Shown here piece after piece: positions 6,919-13,484 of a stretch of DNA of 13,484 nt. Location: assembly GCA_937901055.1 (NCBI GenBank), contig CALCGO010000482.1:1-13484 (forward strand), in the 5' to 3' direction. The translations under genes were made by a program, and so were the position numbers. Under the pieces are notes generated by a model. The model did no database searches. It saw only the letters and a list, made by a program, of their open reading frames with translations, and was not told the origin of the DNA. Numbering within the stretch: the first letter of the stretch is position 1; each line of letters begins with the position of its first letter. This DNA comes from an uncultured Rhodobacterales bacterium. Lineage in GTDB: Bacteria; Pseudomonadota; Alphaproteobacteria; Rhodobacterales; Rhodobacteraceae.

Positions 6919-8079
6919 TCAGCATTCTTGCTCCAACAAACCCGCAACCACTTTTGACACCCGTTCTGCCGCATTGATCAAGTGCTGCCCGTCGAGATGG
7001 GAATATCGCTGCGTACTAATTGTGCGGGCGTGACCCAGAAGCTGACCTGCCATTGCAACGCTTTCCCCACGCATGATTGCATGGCTGGCGTAAGTGTGGC
7101 GAAGGTCGTGCAGGCGGATGTCTCTGGGCAGTTCCGCTTGTGCCCTGATATACACCCATGCGGATGTAATGCGATGAACCGGGCGGGTGGGGTCATTGGG
7201 GCTGGGGAAGACGTGAACCCTGTTTGATGCGCGTCGCTTTTTGCCAAGCAACTCGATTGCTGCGGGGGCGAGCATCACGTCTCTCGGGCCAGTTTTGGTA
7301 GAGGTCAGGGAAAGCCTATCCTGCTTCACCTCGGTCCACATAAGTCTAAGGATTTCACCCGAGCGACAGCCAGTCAGCAAAATCAACCGGATCGCATCAG
7401 CAGCTTGGGCGTGTTGTGGTGGTGCTTGATCGAGAGCCACTCCAAGGGTTTTTATTTGTGCGGAGGTTAATAGCCGCCCTCGTGCCAGTCTCCGGTTTTT
7501 CCTGATAGGGGCACAAGGATTGGGCGCGTCATAAGACAAGTGACCTACTTGACGCGCGAACGTCAGAATGGTGGTTAAATGTCCAAGAGCTTGATTTGCG
7601 CCGCCCGGCCGCGTTTGGGAGTAGGTGTGGAACCAGTTGGCAATCTCGGGAGTTGTCAGTCGGTTTATGGCCGTGCTCCCAAACGCCGGCAGAAGTTGTG
7701 TATTCAGATATACTTCCAGAGCTTCAATTGTTGTTGGTTTGTAAATGCCTTCCTTGGCTTTAAGAAAATGATCCGCGAGTTTAGCGAAAGTGATAGCGGG
7801 TGGCCCGCTCTCATTTAACGGAGGCGTAGGTGTATCTGCGGCAAGGATAGCATGAGCACGTCCGCGCGCCTCAAGAACACCGACTTTTGTAGCGCTGCCA
7901 ATTGTTATACGGCGATATTTTTTGTTTTGCCGCACGCGCATGACCCATGACTTGGTTCCCGACGGTTGAACCCTGAGGGTTAGCCCAGGACATTGTATAT
8001 CCCGGATGACATATTCACGGGTTTCCGGTTTGGCGTTTTTAACTAACGCTTCCGTTAATAGAATAGAGGAGCGCATCAT
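6919..8079 (-). CDS. Tyrosine recombinase/integrase, P4-like with N-terminal arm-binding domain
   Basis: Site-specific recombinase of 386 residues. The N-terminus (about 1-85) looks like the DUF4102-type arm-binding domain of P4-like integrases, with ending segments such as RRITIGS. The core-binding domain follows (about 96-185), then the catalytic domain with every active-site residue: Arg239 in TGCRSGE, Lys262 in STKTG, His324 and Arg327 in HDLRH, His350 in LLGH and nucleophile Tyr359 in QRYSHL. It therefore appears catalytically intact. The start ATG (8077-8079) overlaps the stop of the upstream recombinase gene as ATGA, so it is probably co-translated; a second ATG follows immediately. 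The stop is 110 bases from the tRNA-fMet remnant, consistent with a tRNA-targeting integrase. Confidence 0.92.
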   Translation of the reverse strand: MMRSSILLTEALVKNAKPETREYVIRDIQCPGLTLRVQPSGTKSWVMRVRQNKKYRRITIGSATKVGVLEARGRAHAILAADTPTPPLNESGPPAITFAKLADHFLKAKEGIYKPTTIEALEVYLNTQLLPAFGSTAINRLTTPEIANWFHTYSQTRPGGANQALGHLTTILTFARQVGHLSYDAPNPCAPIRKNRRLARGRLLTSAQIKTLGVALDQAPPQHAQAADAIRLILLTGCRSGEILRLMWTEVKQDRLSLTSTKTGPRDVMLAPAAIELLGKKRRASNRVHVFPSPNDPTRPVHRITSAWVYIRAQAELPRDIRLHDLRHTYASHAIMRGESVAMAGQLLGHARTISTQRYSHLDGQHLINAAERVSKVVAGLLEQEC

Positions 8080-9356
8080 TTAGTCCCCCGTTGGTCTTTA
8101 TGCCATTTGATGAGTTTTTTGTAGAATGTCTTGGAATTGATCCCTTCGGATTTACAAAAATCGACGAGATGGATTTTACCTGCGAGATATCGCGCCAGAA
8201 CGTCGTCATTGGGTTTTTTGTTTTTTGGCGGACGTCCAATAGGTTTGCGATTATTGAGGGTGTTATCGAGATACGTTCCCACCCGTTTAGCCGCCGCTTT
8301 GATTGGGGCTTTGGCAAGATGTGCGTAACCTGCCGTGGTTTCTAAATCGGAGTGTCCTAAAAGCCCAGCAACGGTACGTAGGCTTTCTCCTGCACCGATG
8401 GCAGTGGAGGCAAACCCATGGCGAAGATCATGAAGGCGGAGATCCTCAACATCGGCGAGGCATCGGACATTGCACCAAACATTATAAAGAGTGCTGTCCG
8501 GTATGGGCCCTTCTTTATGCGCAAAAACATATTCGCAGGTTCGAGGGAGGGAAGACAAAACATCTCGGGCGGGTTTGCCGAGCCAGATGACACGTGGCCC
8601 AGCTTTCGCGTCAGGCAGAGCAGCTCGCTTCCCCTCTATCCAATCCCATCGCAACAACCGAGCTTCAGAGCTCCGACAGCCCGTTAGCGCCAGAAAACGG
8701 ATCAATGCCACCGGCGCTGTGTAATCCTCTTCCAGAGAGTTTAGTGAGCTTCCTAGAAGCGCCCATTCTTGCGGTGTGAGATACTTTGCTTTGAAGCCGG
8801 ATTTTCGCCGCCTTAGACCTTTGCAGGGATTGGAGCCAGGAGGACGCAACCCGACAATCTCGGAGTGCCGCATCATTCCCGAGAGGACGGCCAAGGCGCG
8901 GGTTCGTAACGCGGTCGATGCGTTGGGTGATTTATACCATGCCTCGACACATGACCGATCCAAATCTTCGACGAGGCGGGTTCCAAGGTGGGGGAAAACA
9001 TCTACCCGCAGATTGTGTTTATGTGCTCTCAACGTTGCGGGTTTCCACTGACCGGCGCACTCATTCAAATAACGAGTACCAAATTCTTGCACCGTCTCCG
9101 AACGATCTATCGGCGTCGCTCCTTGCTTCCAATCCAAGAGTACCGTTTGCGCTTTTTGTCGTGCCGCTTCTTTGGAAAATTCTTCAATTCGGCCGAGCGT
9201 TACTTTTCGAGACTTTCCAGAAACCCGCGCCTGAACAATCCATGTTCTTTGTTTGCTTCGCACTCGAAGACCAAGCCCCGAGACTTTGGAATCCCACTCG
9301 ACGTACTCCGAACTTTTTGACTTTTGAGATACTGGTTTTGCAACTGATTTTACCAT
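8076..9356 (-). CDS. Tyrosine recombinase/integrase with C-terminal Hin-like HTH extension
   Basis: Site-specific recombinase of 426 residues from the ATG at 9356, chosen because AAGGAGA at 9362-9368 lies just upstream; an ATG at 9437 would add 27 atypical residues. Arm-binding region about 15-80, core-binding about 85-180, catalytic domain about 190-365 with Arg228 (TGCRSSE), Lys251 (DAKAGP), His309 and Arg312 (HDLRH), His335 (LLGH) and Tyr344 (TAGYAHL), so the active site looks complete. The unusual part is the C-terminus (about 370-426). It has a GRPPK minor-groove motif at 374-378, then a basic helical segment ending SEGINSKTFYKKL, resembling the DNA-binding tail of Hin/resolvase serine recombinases. 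It overlaps the next recombinase gene by 4 bp. The two proteins are distinct, not a recent duplication. Confidence 0.92.
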   Translation of the reverse strand: MVKSVAKPVSQKSKSSEYVEWDSKVSGLGLRVRSKQRTWIVQARVSGKSRKVTLGRIEEFSKEAARQKAQTVLLDWKQGATPIDRSETVQEFGTRYLNECAGQWKPATLRAHKHNLRVDVFPHLGTRLVEDLDRSCVEAWYKSPNASTALRTRALAVLSGMMRHSEIVGLRPPGSNPCKGLRRRKSGFKAKYLTPQEWALLGSSLNSLEEDYTAPVALIRFLALTGCRSSEARLLRWDWIEGKRAALPDAKAGPRVIWLGKPARDVLSSLPRTCEYVFAHKEGPIPDSTLYNVWCNVRCLADVEDLRLHDLRHGFASTAIGAGESLRTVAGLLGHSDLETTAGYAHLAKAPIKAAAKRVGTYLDNTLNNRKPIGRPPKNKKPNDDVLARYLAGKIHLVDFCKSEGINSKTFYKKLIKWHKDQRGTK

Positions 9357-9486
9357 CTTCTTCTCCTTGCTTCCCGAAAGGACAGAACCGACGCAGATGT
9401 CCGGGAAGCAAAAAGGACACGCCGGGAAGCGGGTCATCTAGGAGTTTAGTTGGGGTACAGCCCCCGATGGTAACGAGCCAACTTAT

Positions 9487-9521
9487 GGATATTGCTGGGT
9501 TTATTATGTTCCCAGATATCC
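9487..9521. repeat. Inverted repeat at the element/MFS junction
   Basis: GGATAT-TG-CTGGG at 9487-9499 is mirrored by CCCAG-ATATCC at 9511-9521, an 11-bp match with a 2-base bulge around an 11-base AT-rich spacer. It lies between the start of the recombinase operon and the broken end of the MFS gene, 26 bases from the latter. Possible roles are a recombinase core site, an operator for the recombinase operon or an RNA hairpin. A smaller hairpin GGGG-TACAG-CCCC occurs at about 9452-9464. Confidence 0.5.
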
Positions 9522-9546
9522 GCTTATCGGCCCAATGGTCCGAAGA

Positions 9547-10170
9547 TTAGTACACACCCGACGCACCAAGGGGGGAAATTTTGATGGTGTTAATCGGCCT
9601 TAAGCGCGGAGACACGGGGGTCTCAGGCGGTTTCATTTTTGTTAATACTATGGGCAACATGCAAGCGCAGCACAGGATGGCCAACAAATTGTACGACATA
9701 TAGGAGGCCGGCTCTAATGCGCCAATCATCAACTGCGCCGATGCCGAGACCACGATATCGATTGTTCGATAGCTGGCCATGATGCGGCCACGGTTAGAGT
9801 TTGTTAACCTTGCCTGCATCCATGCCTCGATCACGGTATAGCATCCAGCGACGCACAAGCCCGTAAGTATACGCATGAGCGCCCACGCGATTGGGTCGAT
9901 TAACATGGGGTGCGCGATGGCGCCGATGGCTCCGGTTGCCGCGAAAGCCGAAAAAGCGCGAGAATGTCCGACGGTTCCCATAAGGCGCGGCGCCCACCAG
10001 CAGCCAATGAAAAACCCAAGGAAATGGGCGGACCCCAGCATACCGATTTGCGTGCTGGTAAACCCTTCAGCGACGCCGGACAAAACATCAAGCGGGCCAA
10101 TGGCGCCCGAGCTAAGCTGCAAAAGCGAGATCGACGCGAAGAGCGCGATGAACGAAATGATAATGCGCAT
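9547..10170 (-). pseudogene. Truncated MFS transporter, N-terminal half only
   Basis: The 207-residue product shows the first half of a major facilitator superfamily permease: about six membrane helices (roughly 5-27, 43-62, 72-90, 95-117, 132-152, 158-177), with an MFS-like RLTNSNRGRIMASYR segment between helices 4 and 5. Family members of this kind run to about 400 residues with twelve helices. Here the frame reaches the start of the second half (ISPLGASG) and stops, just where the recombinase element begins. The missing C-terminal half is not found elsewhere in the window. A half-transporter is unlikely to work. The start at 10170 has an AGG about 8 bases upstream. The substrate is unknown. 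Confidence 0.75.
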
Positions 10171-10301
10171 GTCGCAAACCTGTCAGAAACGGTTGCACTC
10201 ATTTTGGCACAGCGTGTGAAGAAAGTGTTGCCGTTTCCGACATAGGCGTGACGGTTTAGAGGATTTCTCACCAATCACTAAAGATTTATTAAGATAGGTT
10301 T

Positions 10302-10751
10302 CTAAATAGTAAAGCTGACGGATTCCTCGTCCGCTCGCTGAATGTTCTTTGCTTCGGCATCTCGACACAAATCTTCCATCGTGATTGCATCGTAACGTTT
10401 CAGAATGTCGTCCTGCATTTCGTCCCAGATAGGGCTGATGATCTGCTCGCCTAGTTGCGCGCGGGAAACGGTCGAATCCTCGTCGTTCTCCATTTGGTTA
10501 ACAACGCGTAAAACATCGCCAAGCGTAATACGCCGACGTTCGCGCGCCAACGTATACCCTCCGCGTGGGCCACGAACGCCTTTAAGTACTCCGGCACGAA
10601 CCAACTGTTGCAATACCTGCTCCAGATACCGTTGTGGAATTCCTTGTCGTTCGGTGATGTCTTTGGATTGCACCGGGTGCGGTCGCCCATTGTAAGCGAT
10701 ATCCAGAACAGCCTCTAAGGCCAGAACGATTTTGCGGGACATTCTGAGCAT
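10302..10751 (-). CDS. Rrf2-family transcriptional regulator lacking Fe-S cysteines
   Basis: DNA-binding regulator of 149 residues. The N-terminal winged helix-turn-helix (about 5-68) has the Rrf2 pattern, including IPQRYLEQVLQQLVRAGVLKG and the wing GPRGGYTLAR (61-70). The three clustered cysteines that bind an iron-sulfur cluster in IscR, NsrR and RirA are absent; the only cysteine is Cys129, in the tail. It therefore resembles the cysteine-free branch of the family, such as CymR, and may sense through a partner protein or ligand. I place the start at 10751, three bases after the dut stop, rather than at 10832, which would lie inside dut; AGGGAAAG upstream can serve as ribosome binding site. 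It is the last gene of the coaBC-dut operon. The target genes are unknown. Confidence 0.88.
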   Translation of the reverse strand: MLRMSRKIVLALEAVLDIAYNGRPHPVQSKDITERQGIPQRYLEQVLQQLVRAGVLKGVRGPRGGYTLARERRRITLGDVLRVVNQMENDEDSTVSRAQLGEQIISPIWDEMQDDILKRYDAITMEDLCRDAEAKNIQRADEESVSFTI

Positions 10752-10753
10752 GG

Positions 10754-11221
10754 TTACGCTTTCCCTGTAGAACCGAAGCCGCCAGCGCCGCGTTCGGTTG
10801 TGGTTAAGGAGGTTACTTCGGTAATATCGCATCGTGTAACTTGGGCGAAGACCATCTGGGCGACTCGCTCGCCGTGGGTAATACGGAAAGGTTCATTGCC
10901 TTGATTAATCAAGATCATACCGACCTCGCCGCGATAATCGCTGTCGATTGTACCCGGCGCGTTAACCAATGTTACACCATGTTTAAGAGCCAATCCGGAC
11001 CGAGGGCGGATTTGCACCTCGTATCCCAGTGGAATTTCAAACCGCATTCCTGTCGGGATCAAGGCCCGTGCACCGGCCGCAAGGACGACGCCTTCGCCAC
11101 GCATGTTGGCGGGAAAGTTCGCTCGTATGTCCATACCCGCCGAGCCTTCGGTTTCGTATGCAGGCAAAGCGATTTTGGTGTCGGAATCTTCTGTGCGATG
11201 AATGCGAACGACTTGTGTCAT
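10754..11221 (-). CDS. dut: dUTP diphosphatase (dUTPase)
   Basis: Hydrolyses dUTP to dUMP and pyrophosphate, supplying the dTMP precursor and keeping uracil out of DNA; trimeric cytosolic enzyme. All five conserved motifs of the trimeric family are present in the 155-residue protein: I AGMDIRA (28-34), II RPRSGLA (72-78), III GTIDSDYRGEVG (90-101) with the catalytic Asp93, IV RVAQMVFA (119-126) and V RGAGGFGSTG (144-153), which closes over the nucleotide. The length is normal. The start overlaps the coaBC stop by 4 bp, so translation is probably coupled; a coaBC-dut pairing is common in bacteria. Confidence 0.97.
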   Translation of the reverse strand: MTQVVRIHRTEDSDTKIALPAYETEGSAGMDIRANFPANMRGEGVVLAAGARALIPTGMRFEIPLGYEVQIRPRSGLALKHGVTLVNAPGTIDSDYRGEVGMILINQGNEPFRITHGERVAQMVFAQVTRCDITEVTSLTTTERGAGGFGSTGKA

Positions 11222-12414
11222 GCCAACGCCTCGGCAATTTTTGTGGCGAGTTTGCGAGCGACGTCAACCTTGCTCATCCGTTCCCATGTTTCTTGTCCGG
11301 CATCGGATATCAGCGTAACCGAATTTTCCGAGCCACCCATGATACCGGTTTCCGGTGAAACATCGTTCGCGACGATCCAGTCACAACCCTTGCGTTCGCG
11401 CTTGGCAGTAGCGTTCGACAGAACATCATCAGTTTCCGCCGCAAAGCCGACAACCAGTTGTGGTCGCCCCTCAGCCATCTGCGACACAGTTCGTAAAACA
11501 TCAGGATTTTCAGCAAAATCAAACGAAGGCATATTGCCGGAGCCATCTTTTTTGATTTTGGAATTCACAGCATTCGCGACACGCCAGTCAGCTACGGCGG
11601 CGGCGAAAATCGCGGCATCCGCAGGTAGTGCATTTTGTGTGGCCTCAAGCATTTGCTGTGCGGTTTGCACTTCGATTACGCTCACGCCCTTGGGTCGCTC
11701 CGCGTCAGCAGGGCCAGTGATAAACGTAACGCTCGCGCCAAGTGCTGCTAAAGCTTCGGCAATTGCAGTGCCCTGCGCGCCGGATGAGCGGTTAGCGATA
11801 TAGCGCACCGGATCGATAGGTTCGTGCGTTGGGCCGGACGTTACCAATACATGTTTACGGTTCAGCGGGCCATCTGCCAACGCGGCGGTAATTGCACTGA
11901 CAATTTCCAGCGGTTCAGACATCCGCCCGGGGCCGAATTCGCCGCACGCCATATTGCCGTCATTAGGGCCGACAAAGCGAACGCCGTCGGCCTTCAAGGT
12001 CGCGATATTTCGTTGTGTCGCAGGGTGTTCCCACATCCGAACATTCATTGCGGGCGCGACCAACACAGGCTTATCCGTCGCCAGCAACAGCGTAGTCGCC
12101 AGATCGTTTGCCTGCCCCGTAGCCATTTTGGCGAGCAGATCGGCCGTCGCAGGAGCAACCACCAACAAATCCGCGGCGCGGGAAAGCTGGATGTGCCCCA
12201 TCTCGGCTTCGTCGGTCAGATCGAATAAATCAGTATAGACTTTTTCGCCTGCCAACGCGGCCACCGATAGTGGTGTGACGAACTCTGTGGCAGCGCGTGT
12301 CAGAACAGGCGTCACCGTGGCCCCGCGTTCAGCCAGCCGCCGGATCAGGTCGAGGCATTTGTACGCGGCAATTCCGCCGCCAATAACAAGGAGAACCTTC
12401 CGGCCATTTAACAT
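11218..12414 (-). CDS. coaBC: Bifunctional phosphopantothenoylcysteine decarboxylase / phosphopantothenate-cysteine ligase
   Basis: Catalyses two successive steps of coenzyme A synthesis: ligation of cysteine to 4'-phosphopantothenate and decarboxylation to 4'-phosphopantetheine. The 398-residue length is typical. The N-terminal flavin-dependent CoaC domain (about 1-185) has GGGIAAYK (12-19), active-site His74 in MGHIQLS, the PAMN motif with Asn124, and substrate-recognition Cys157 in NMACGEFGPGRM. The C-terminal CoaB domain begins at TSGPTHEPIDPVRYIANRSSG (192-212, Asn208 conserved) and includes AAAVADWR (281-288) and the lysine-rich KIKK (296-299). It is the first gene of the minus-strand coaBC-dut-Rrf2 operon. 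A GGGA at about 12422-12425 (complement) can serve as ribosome binding site. Confidence 0.97.
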   Translation of the reverse strand: MLNGRKVLLVIGGGIAAYKCLDLIRRLAERGATVTPVLTRAATEFVTPLSVAALAGEKVYTDLFDLTDEAEMGHIQLSRAADLLVVAPATADLLAKMATGQANDLATTLLLATDKPVLVAPAMNVRMWEHPATQRNIATLKADGVRFVGPNDGNMACGEFGPGRMSEPLEIVSAITAALADGPLNRKHVLVTSGPTHEPIDPVRYIANRSSGAQGTAIAEALAALGASVTFITGPADAERPKGVSVIEVQTAQQMLEATQNALPADAAIFAAAVADWRVANAVNSKIKKDGSGNMPSFDFAENPDVLRTVSQMAEGRPQLVVGFAAETDDVLSNATAKRERKGCDWIVANDVSPETGIMGGSENSVTLISDAGQETWERMSKVDVARKLATKIAEALA

Positions 12415-12571
12415 TGTCTAATCCCACGGAAATAGATCTATTTACCATTTAGTAATGTATTTTATTAATTCAGAGGTTTCAAGTTGGTGAATACGCTTAT
12501 TCTTGGTCAGACCATGGATTCCGTTAACCAAGTATGAAAGGATGAAAGGGTTAACAATCTGGAACCGTCTG
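12415..12571. promoter_or_regulatory. Divergent promoter region between coaBC and cobU
   Basis: This 157-base AT-rich gap separates two divergently transcribed genes and must hold both promoters, although I cannot define -35 and -10 boxes with confidence. A perfect 14-bp palindrome, AAATAGATCTATTT at 12430-12443, ends 16 bases before the coaBC start and could be an operator. I see no cobalamin riboswitch upstream of cobU; the gap is too short for a full one and the conserved B12-box is not apparent. Confidence 0.5.
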
Positions 12572-13111
12572 ATGCCATCTTTTCCGCACCTATCCTTAAT
12601 CCTCGGTGGCGCAAGCTCCGGCAAGTCGGCATTTGCCGAGGCGTTAGCAACACAAGCCAGCCGACCGCGTGCCTACATTGCGACAAGTCAGGCCTTTGAT
12701 GCGGAGATGGAGGCAAAAATCGCCAAACACCGCCAAGAGCGCGGACCTGATTGGCAGACCATCGAGGCCCCGCTGGATATAGGGGCTGCTTTGGCGCAGG
12801 TAGCAACAAAATCCGTCGTGTTGATAGACTGTCTTACTTTGTGGCTTAGCAATCAGATGCACGCCAAAACGGACATAGCTACGGAAATTGACAATTTGTT
12901 AATTGCACTGTCTGGAACGCCGAACCCTGTGATTTGCGTCTCGAATGAGGTCGGCATGGGGCTAGTTCCGGAAACGCCACTCGGCCGTCTGTTCCGTGAC
13001 CTTCAAGGCCGTCTTAATCAAAAAGTCGCCGAACAAGCCGATCTCGCCGTGTTCGTCGCGGCGGGTATGCCGTTGACCCTGAAAGGCACGCTGCTCGAGG
13101 AAACAACATGA
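12572..13111 (+). CDS. cobU: Bifunctional adenosylcobinamide kinase / adenosylcobinamide-phosphate guanylyltransferase
   Basis: Phosphorylates adenosylcobinamide and then transfers GMP to give adenosylcobinamide-GDP, the activated lower-ligand acceptor in cobalamin assembly (called cobP in the aerobic pathway). From the ATG at 12572 the protein has 179 residues. This start places the P-loop GGASSGKS at 12-19, as in the family; in-frame ATGs at 12503 and 12542 would add an unrelated leader. His53 in AKHRQERG is the likely guanylylated residue. DCLTLWLSN (86-94) and the block VSNEVGMGLVPETPLGRLFRD (123 onward) are diagnostic of CobU. A GGAA about 8 bases upstream serves as ribosome binding site. 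The stop overlaps the next gene's start as ATGA. Confidence 0.94.
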   Translation: MPSFPHLSLILGGASSGKSAFAEALATQASRPRAYIATSQAFDAEMEAKIAKHRQERGPDWQTIEAPLDIGAALAQVATKSVVLIDCLTLWLSNQMHAKTDIATEIDNLLIALSGTPNPVICVSNEVGMGLVPETPLGRLFRDLQGRLNQKVAEQADLAVFVAAGMPLTLKGTLLEETT

Positions 13112-13484
13112 CCACGCGCCTTTGGTTTGTCCGCCACGGCCCTACCCACTCCAAAGCGGCGGTGGGTTGGTCGGATATAGCAGCAGACCTTTCCGATTTG
13201 GCGGCGCTGGAGCGGCTTTCAAGTTATCTGCCGAGCCAGGCAAAAATCATTTCGTCAGACTTAAAACGAACGAGTGCGACGGCCGATGCCCTTCAGGGCG
13301 CGCGTATCCGGTTGCCCGACACACCAGCCTTGCGCGAGATGAATTTTGGTGATTGGGACGGTCGGCTTTTCGCCGACATCGCCAAATCTGATCCGGTAAC
13401 CAGTCGACAGTTCTGGGAATCTCCGGGTGCGATTTCTTCGCCCAATGGCGAAAGCTGGGACGATCTATCTTTGCGGATTTCCGA
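13108..13484 (+). CDS. Histidine phosphatase family protein, probable alpha-ribazole phosphatase (CobC), 3' end missing
   Basis: The gene runs off the right edge; 125 residues are present, against about 190-200 expected. The N-terminal VRHGPT (8-13) contains the catalytic His10 and phosphate-binding Arg9 of the phosphoglycerate mutase-like histidine phosphatases. SDLKRTSATA (50-59, second Arg54) and LREMNFGDWDG (75-85, acid Glu77) are further family blocks. The start overlaps the cobU stop by 4 bp. This coupling supports a cobalamin role, namely removal of phosphate from alpha-ribazole phosphate or the late cobalamin phosphate, but family membership alone would not fix the substrate. Confidence 0.85.
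   Translation, partial: MTTRLWFVRHGPTHSKAAVGWSDIAADLSDLAALERLSSYLPSQAKIISSDLKRTSATADALQGARIRLPDTPALREMNFGDWDGRLFADIAKSDPVTSRQFWESPGAISSPNGESWDDLSLRIS

Larger units (their letters stand above)
6761..9546. mobile_element. Integrated element or its remnant, bounded by tRNA-fMet fragment and truncated MFS gene
   Basis: The segment holds a tRNA 3' remnant, two tandem tyrosine recombinase genes and several inverted repeats, and ends where an MFS transporter gene is cut short. This is the expected content of the integrase end of a tRNA-targeting genomic island. No cargo, excisionase or second copy of the tRNA sequence is visible inside the window, and the fragment orientation predicts the intact tRNA to the right, where only housekeeping genes are seen. 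The element is therefore either eroded, rearranged, or a minimal two-recombinase unit. The exact ends are not defined by a visible direct repeat. Confidence 0.5.

Noticed and set aside
9357..9437. N-terminal extension of the upstream recombinase from the ATG at 9437
   Set aside because: The ATG at 9356 has a strong ribosome binding site 5-6 bases upstream and begins where family similarity begins; the extension is cysteine- and proline-rich and unlike integrases.
9421..9546. Second copy of the tRNA fragment as the other attachment site
   Set aside because: I compared this junction by eye with 6761-6870 and found no direct repeat; the other attachment site is not in the window.
8918..9550. 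210-codon open frame on the plus strand
   Set aside because: It lies opposite the upstream recombinase gene, shows no domain pattern and has no ribosome binding site; treated as a shadow.
10841..11803. 320-codon open frame on the plus strand
   Set aside because: It is antisense to dut and coaBC, whose motifs are unmistakable; the translated product is low in recognisable structure and looks like a high-G+C shadow frame.
12415..12571. Cobalamin riboswitch upstream of cobU
   Set aside because: The gap is only 157 bases, shared with a divergent gene, and I could not find the conserved B12-box or a plausible fold.
1..13484. CRISPR array, insertion sequence or transposase gene
   Set aside because: No regularly spaced repeats and no transposase-like reading frame were seen; the only mobility genes are the two tyrosine recombinases.

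Overview
The window looks like chromosome of an alphaproteobacterium, most likely a Rhodobacterales (Roseobacter-type) organism. This rests on a compact minus-strand block Rrf2 regulator - dut - coaBC, a divergent cobU and cobC-like pair, and a 3' tRNA fragment resembling alphaproteobacterial initiator tRNA-Met. No taxonomic marker gene is present, so the placement is an inference.

Left region (1-6451, plus strand): an import-and-catabolism operon of the oligopeptide/dipeptide ABC family. It holds the 3' part of a solute-binding protein gene, a strong intergenic RNA stem-loop, two ATPase genes (DppD and DppF type), two permease genes (DppB and DppC type), a PHP-domain metallohydrolase of the CehA/McbA type, and a small cysteine-dependent dual-specificity-type phosphatase with a PTEN-like P-loop. 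Most junctions overlap by a few bases, so the genes are probably translated together. The layout of peptide-type importer plus two candidate phosphoesterases recalls agrocinopine (sugar phosphodiester) uptake operons. I suggest an organophosphate or phosphodiester substrate, but the substrate cannot be read from sequence.

Middle region (6452-9546): an AT-rich gap with a perfect 20-bp LacI-type palindrome and no gene for it to control, then a 49-bp remnant of tRNA-fMet. Beyond a GC-rich hairpin lie two different tyrosine recombinase genes on the minus strand, overlapping by 4 bp. The upstream recombinase carries an unusual C-terminal extension that resembles the Hin/resolvase DNA-binding domain. 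This looks like the integrase end of an integrated element, possibly eroded. On its right side the element abuts an MFS transporter gene that keeps only its N-terminal half; a large inverted repeat lies close to that junction.

Right region (9547-13484): the truncated MFS gene, a cysteine-poor Rrf2 regulator, dUTPase and CoaBC, all on the minus strand. A short divergent intergenic region follows, then cobU/cobP and the start of a histidine phosphatase gene (probable cobC), which runs off the end. These are housekeeping nucleotide, coenzyme A and cobalamin functions.
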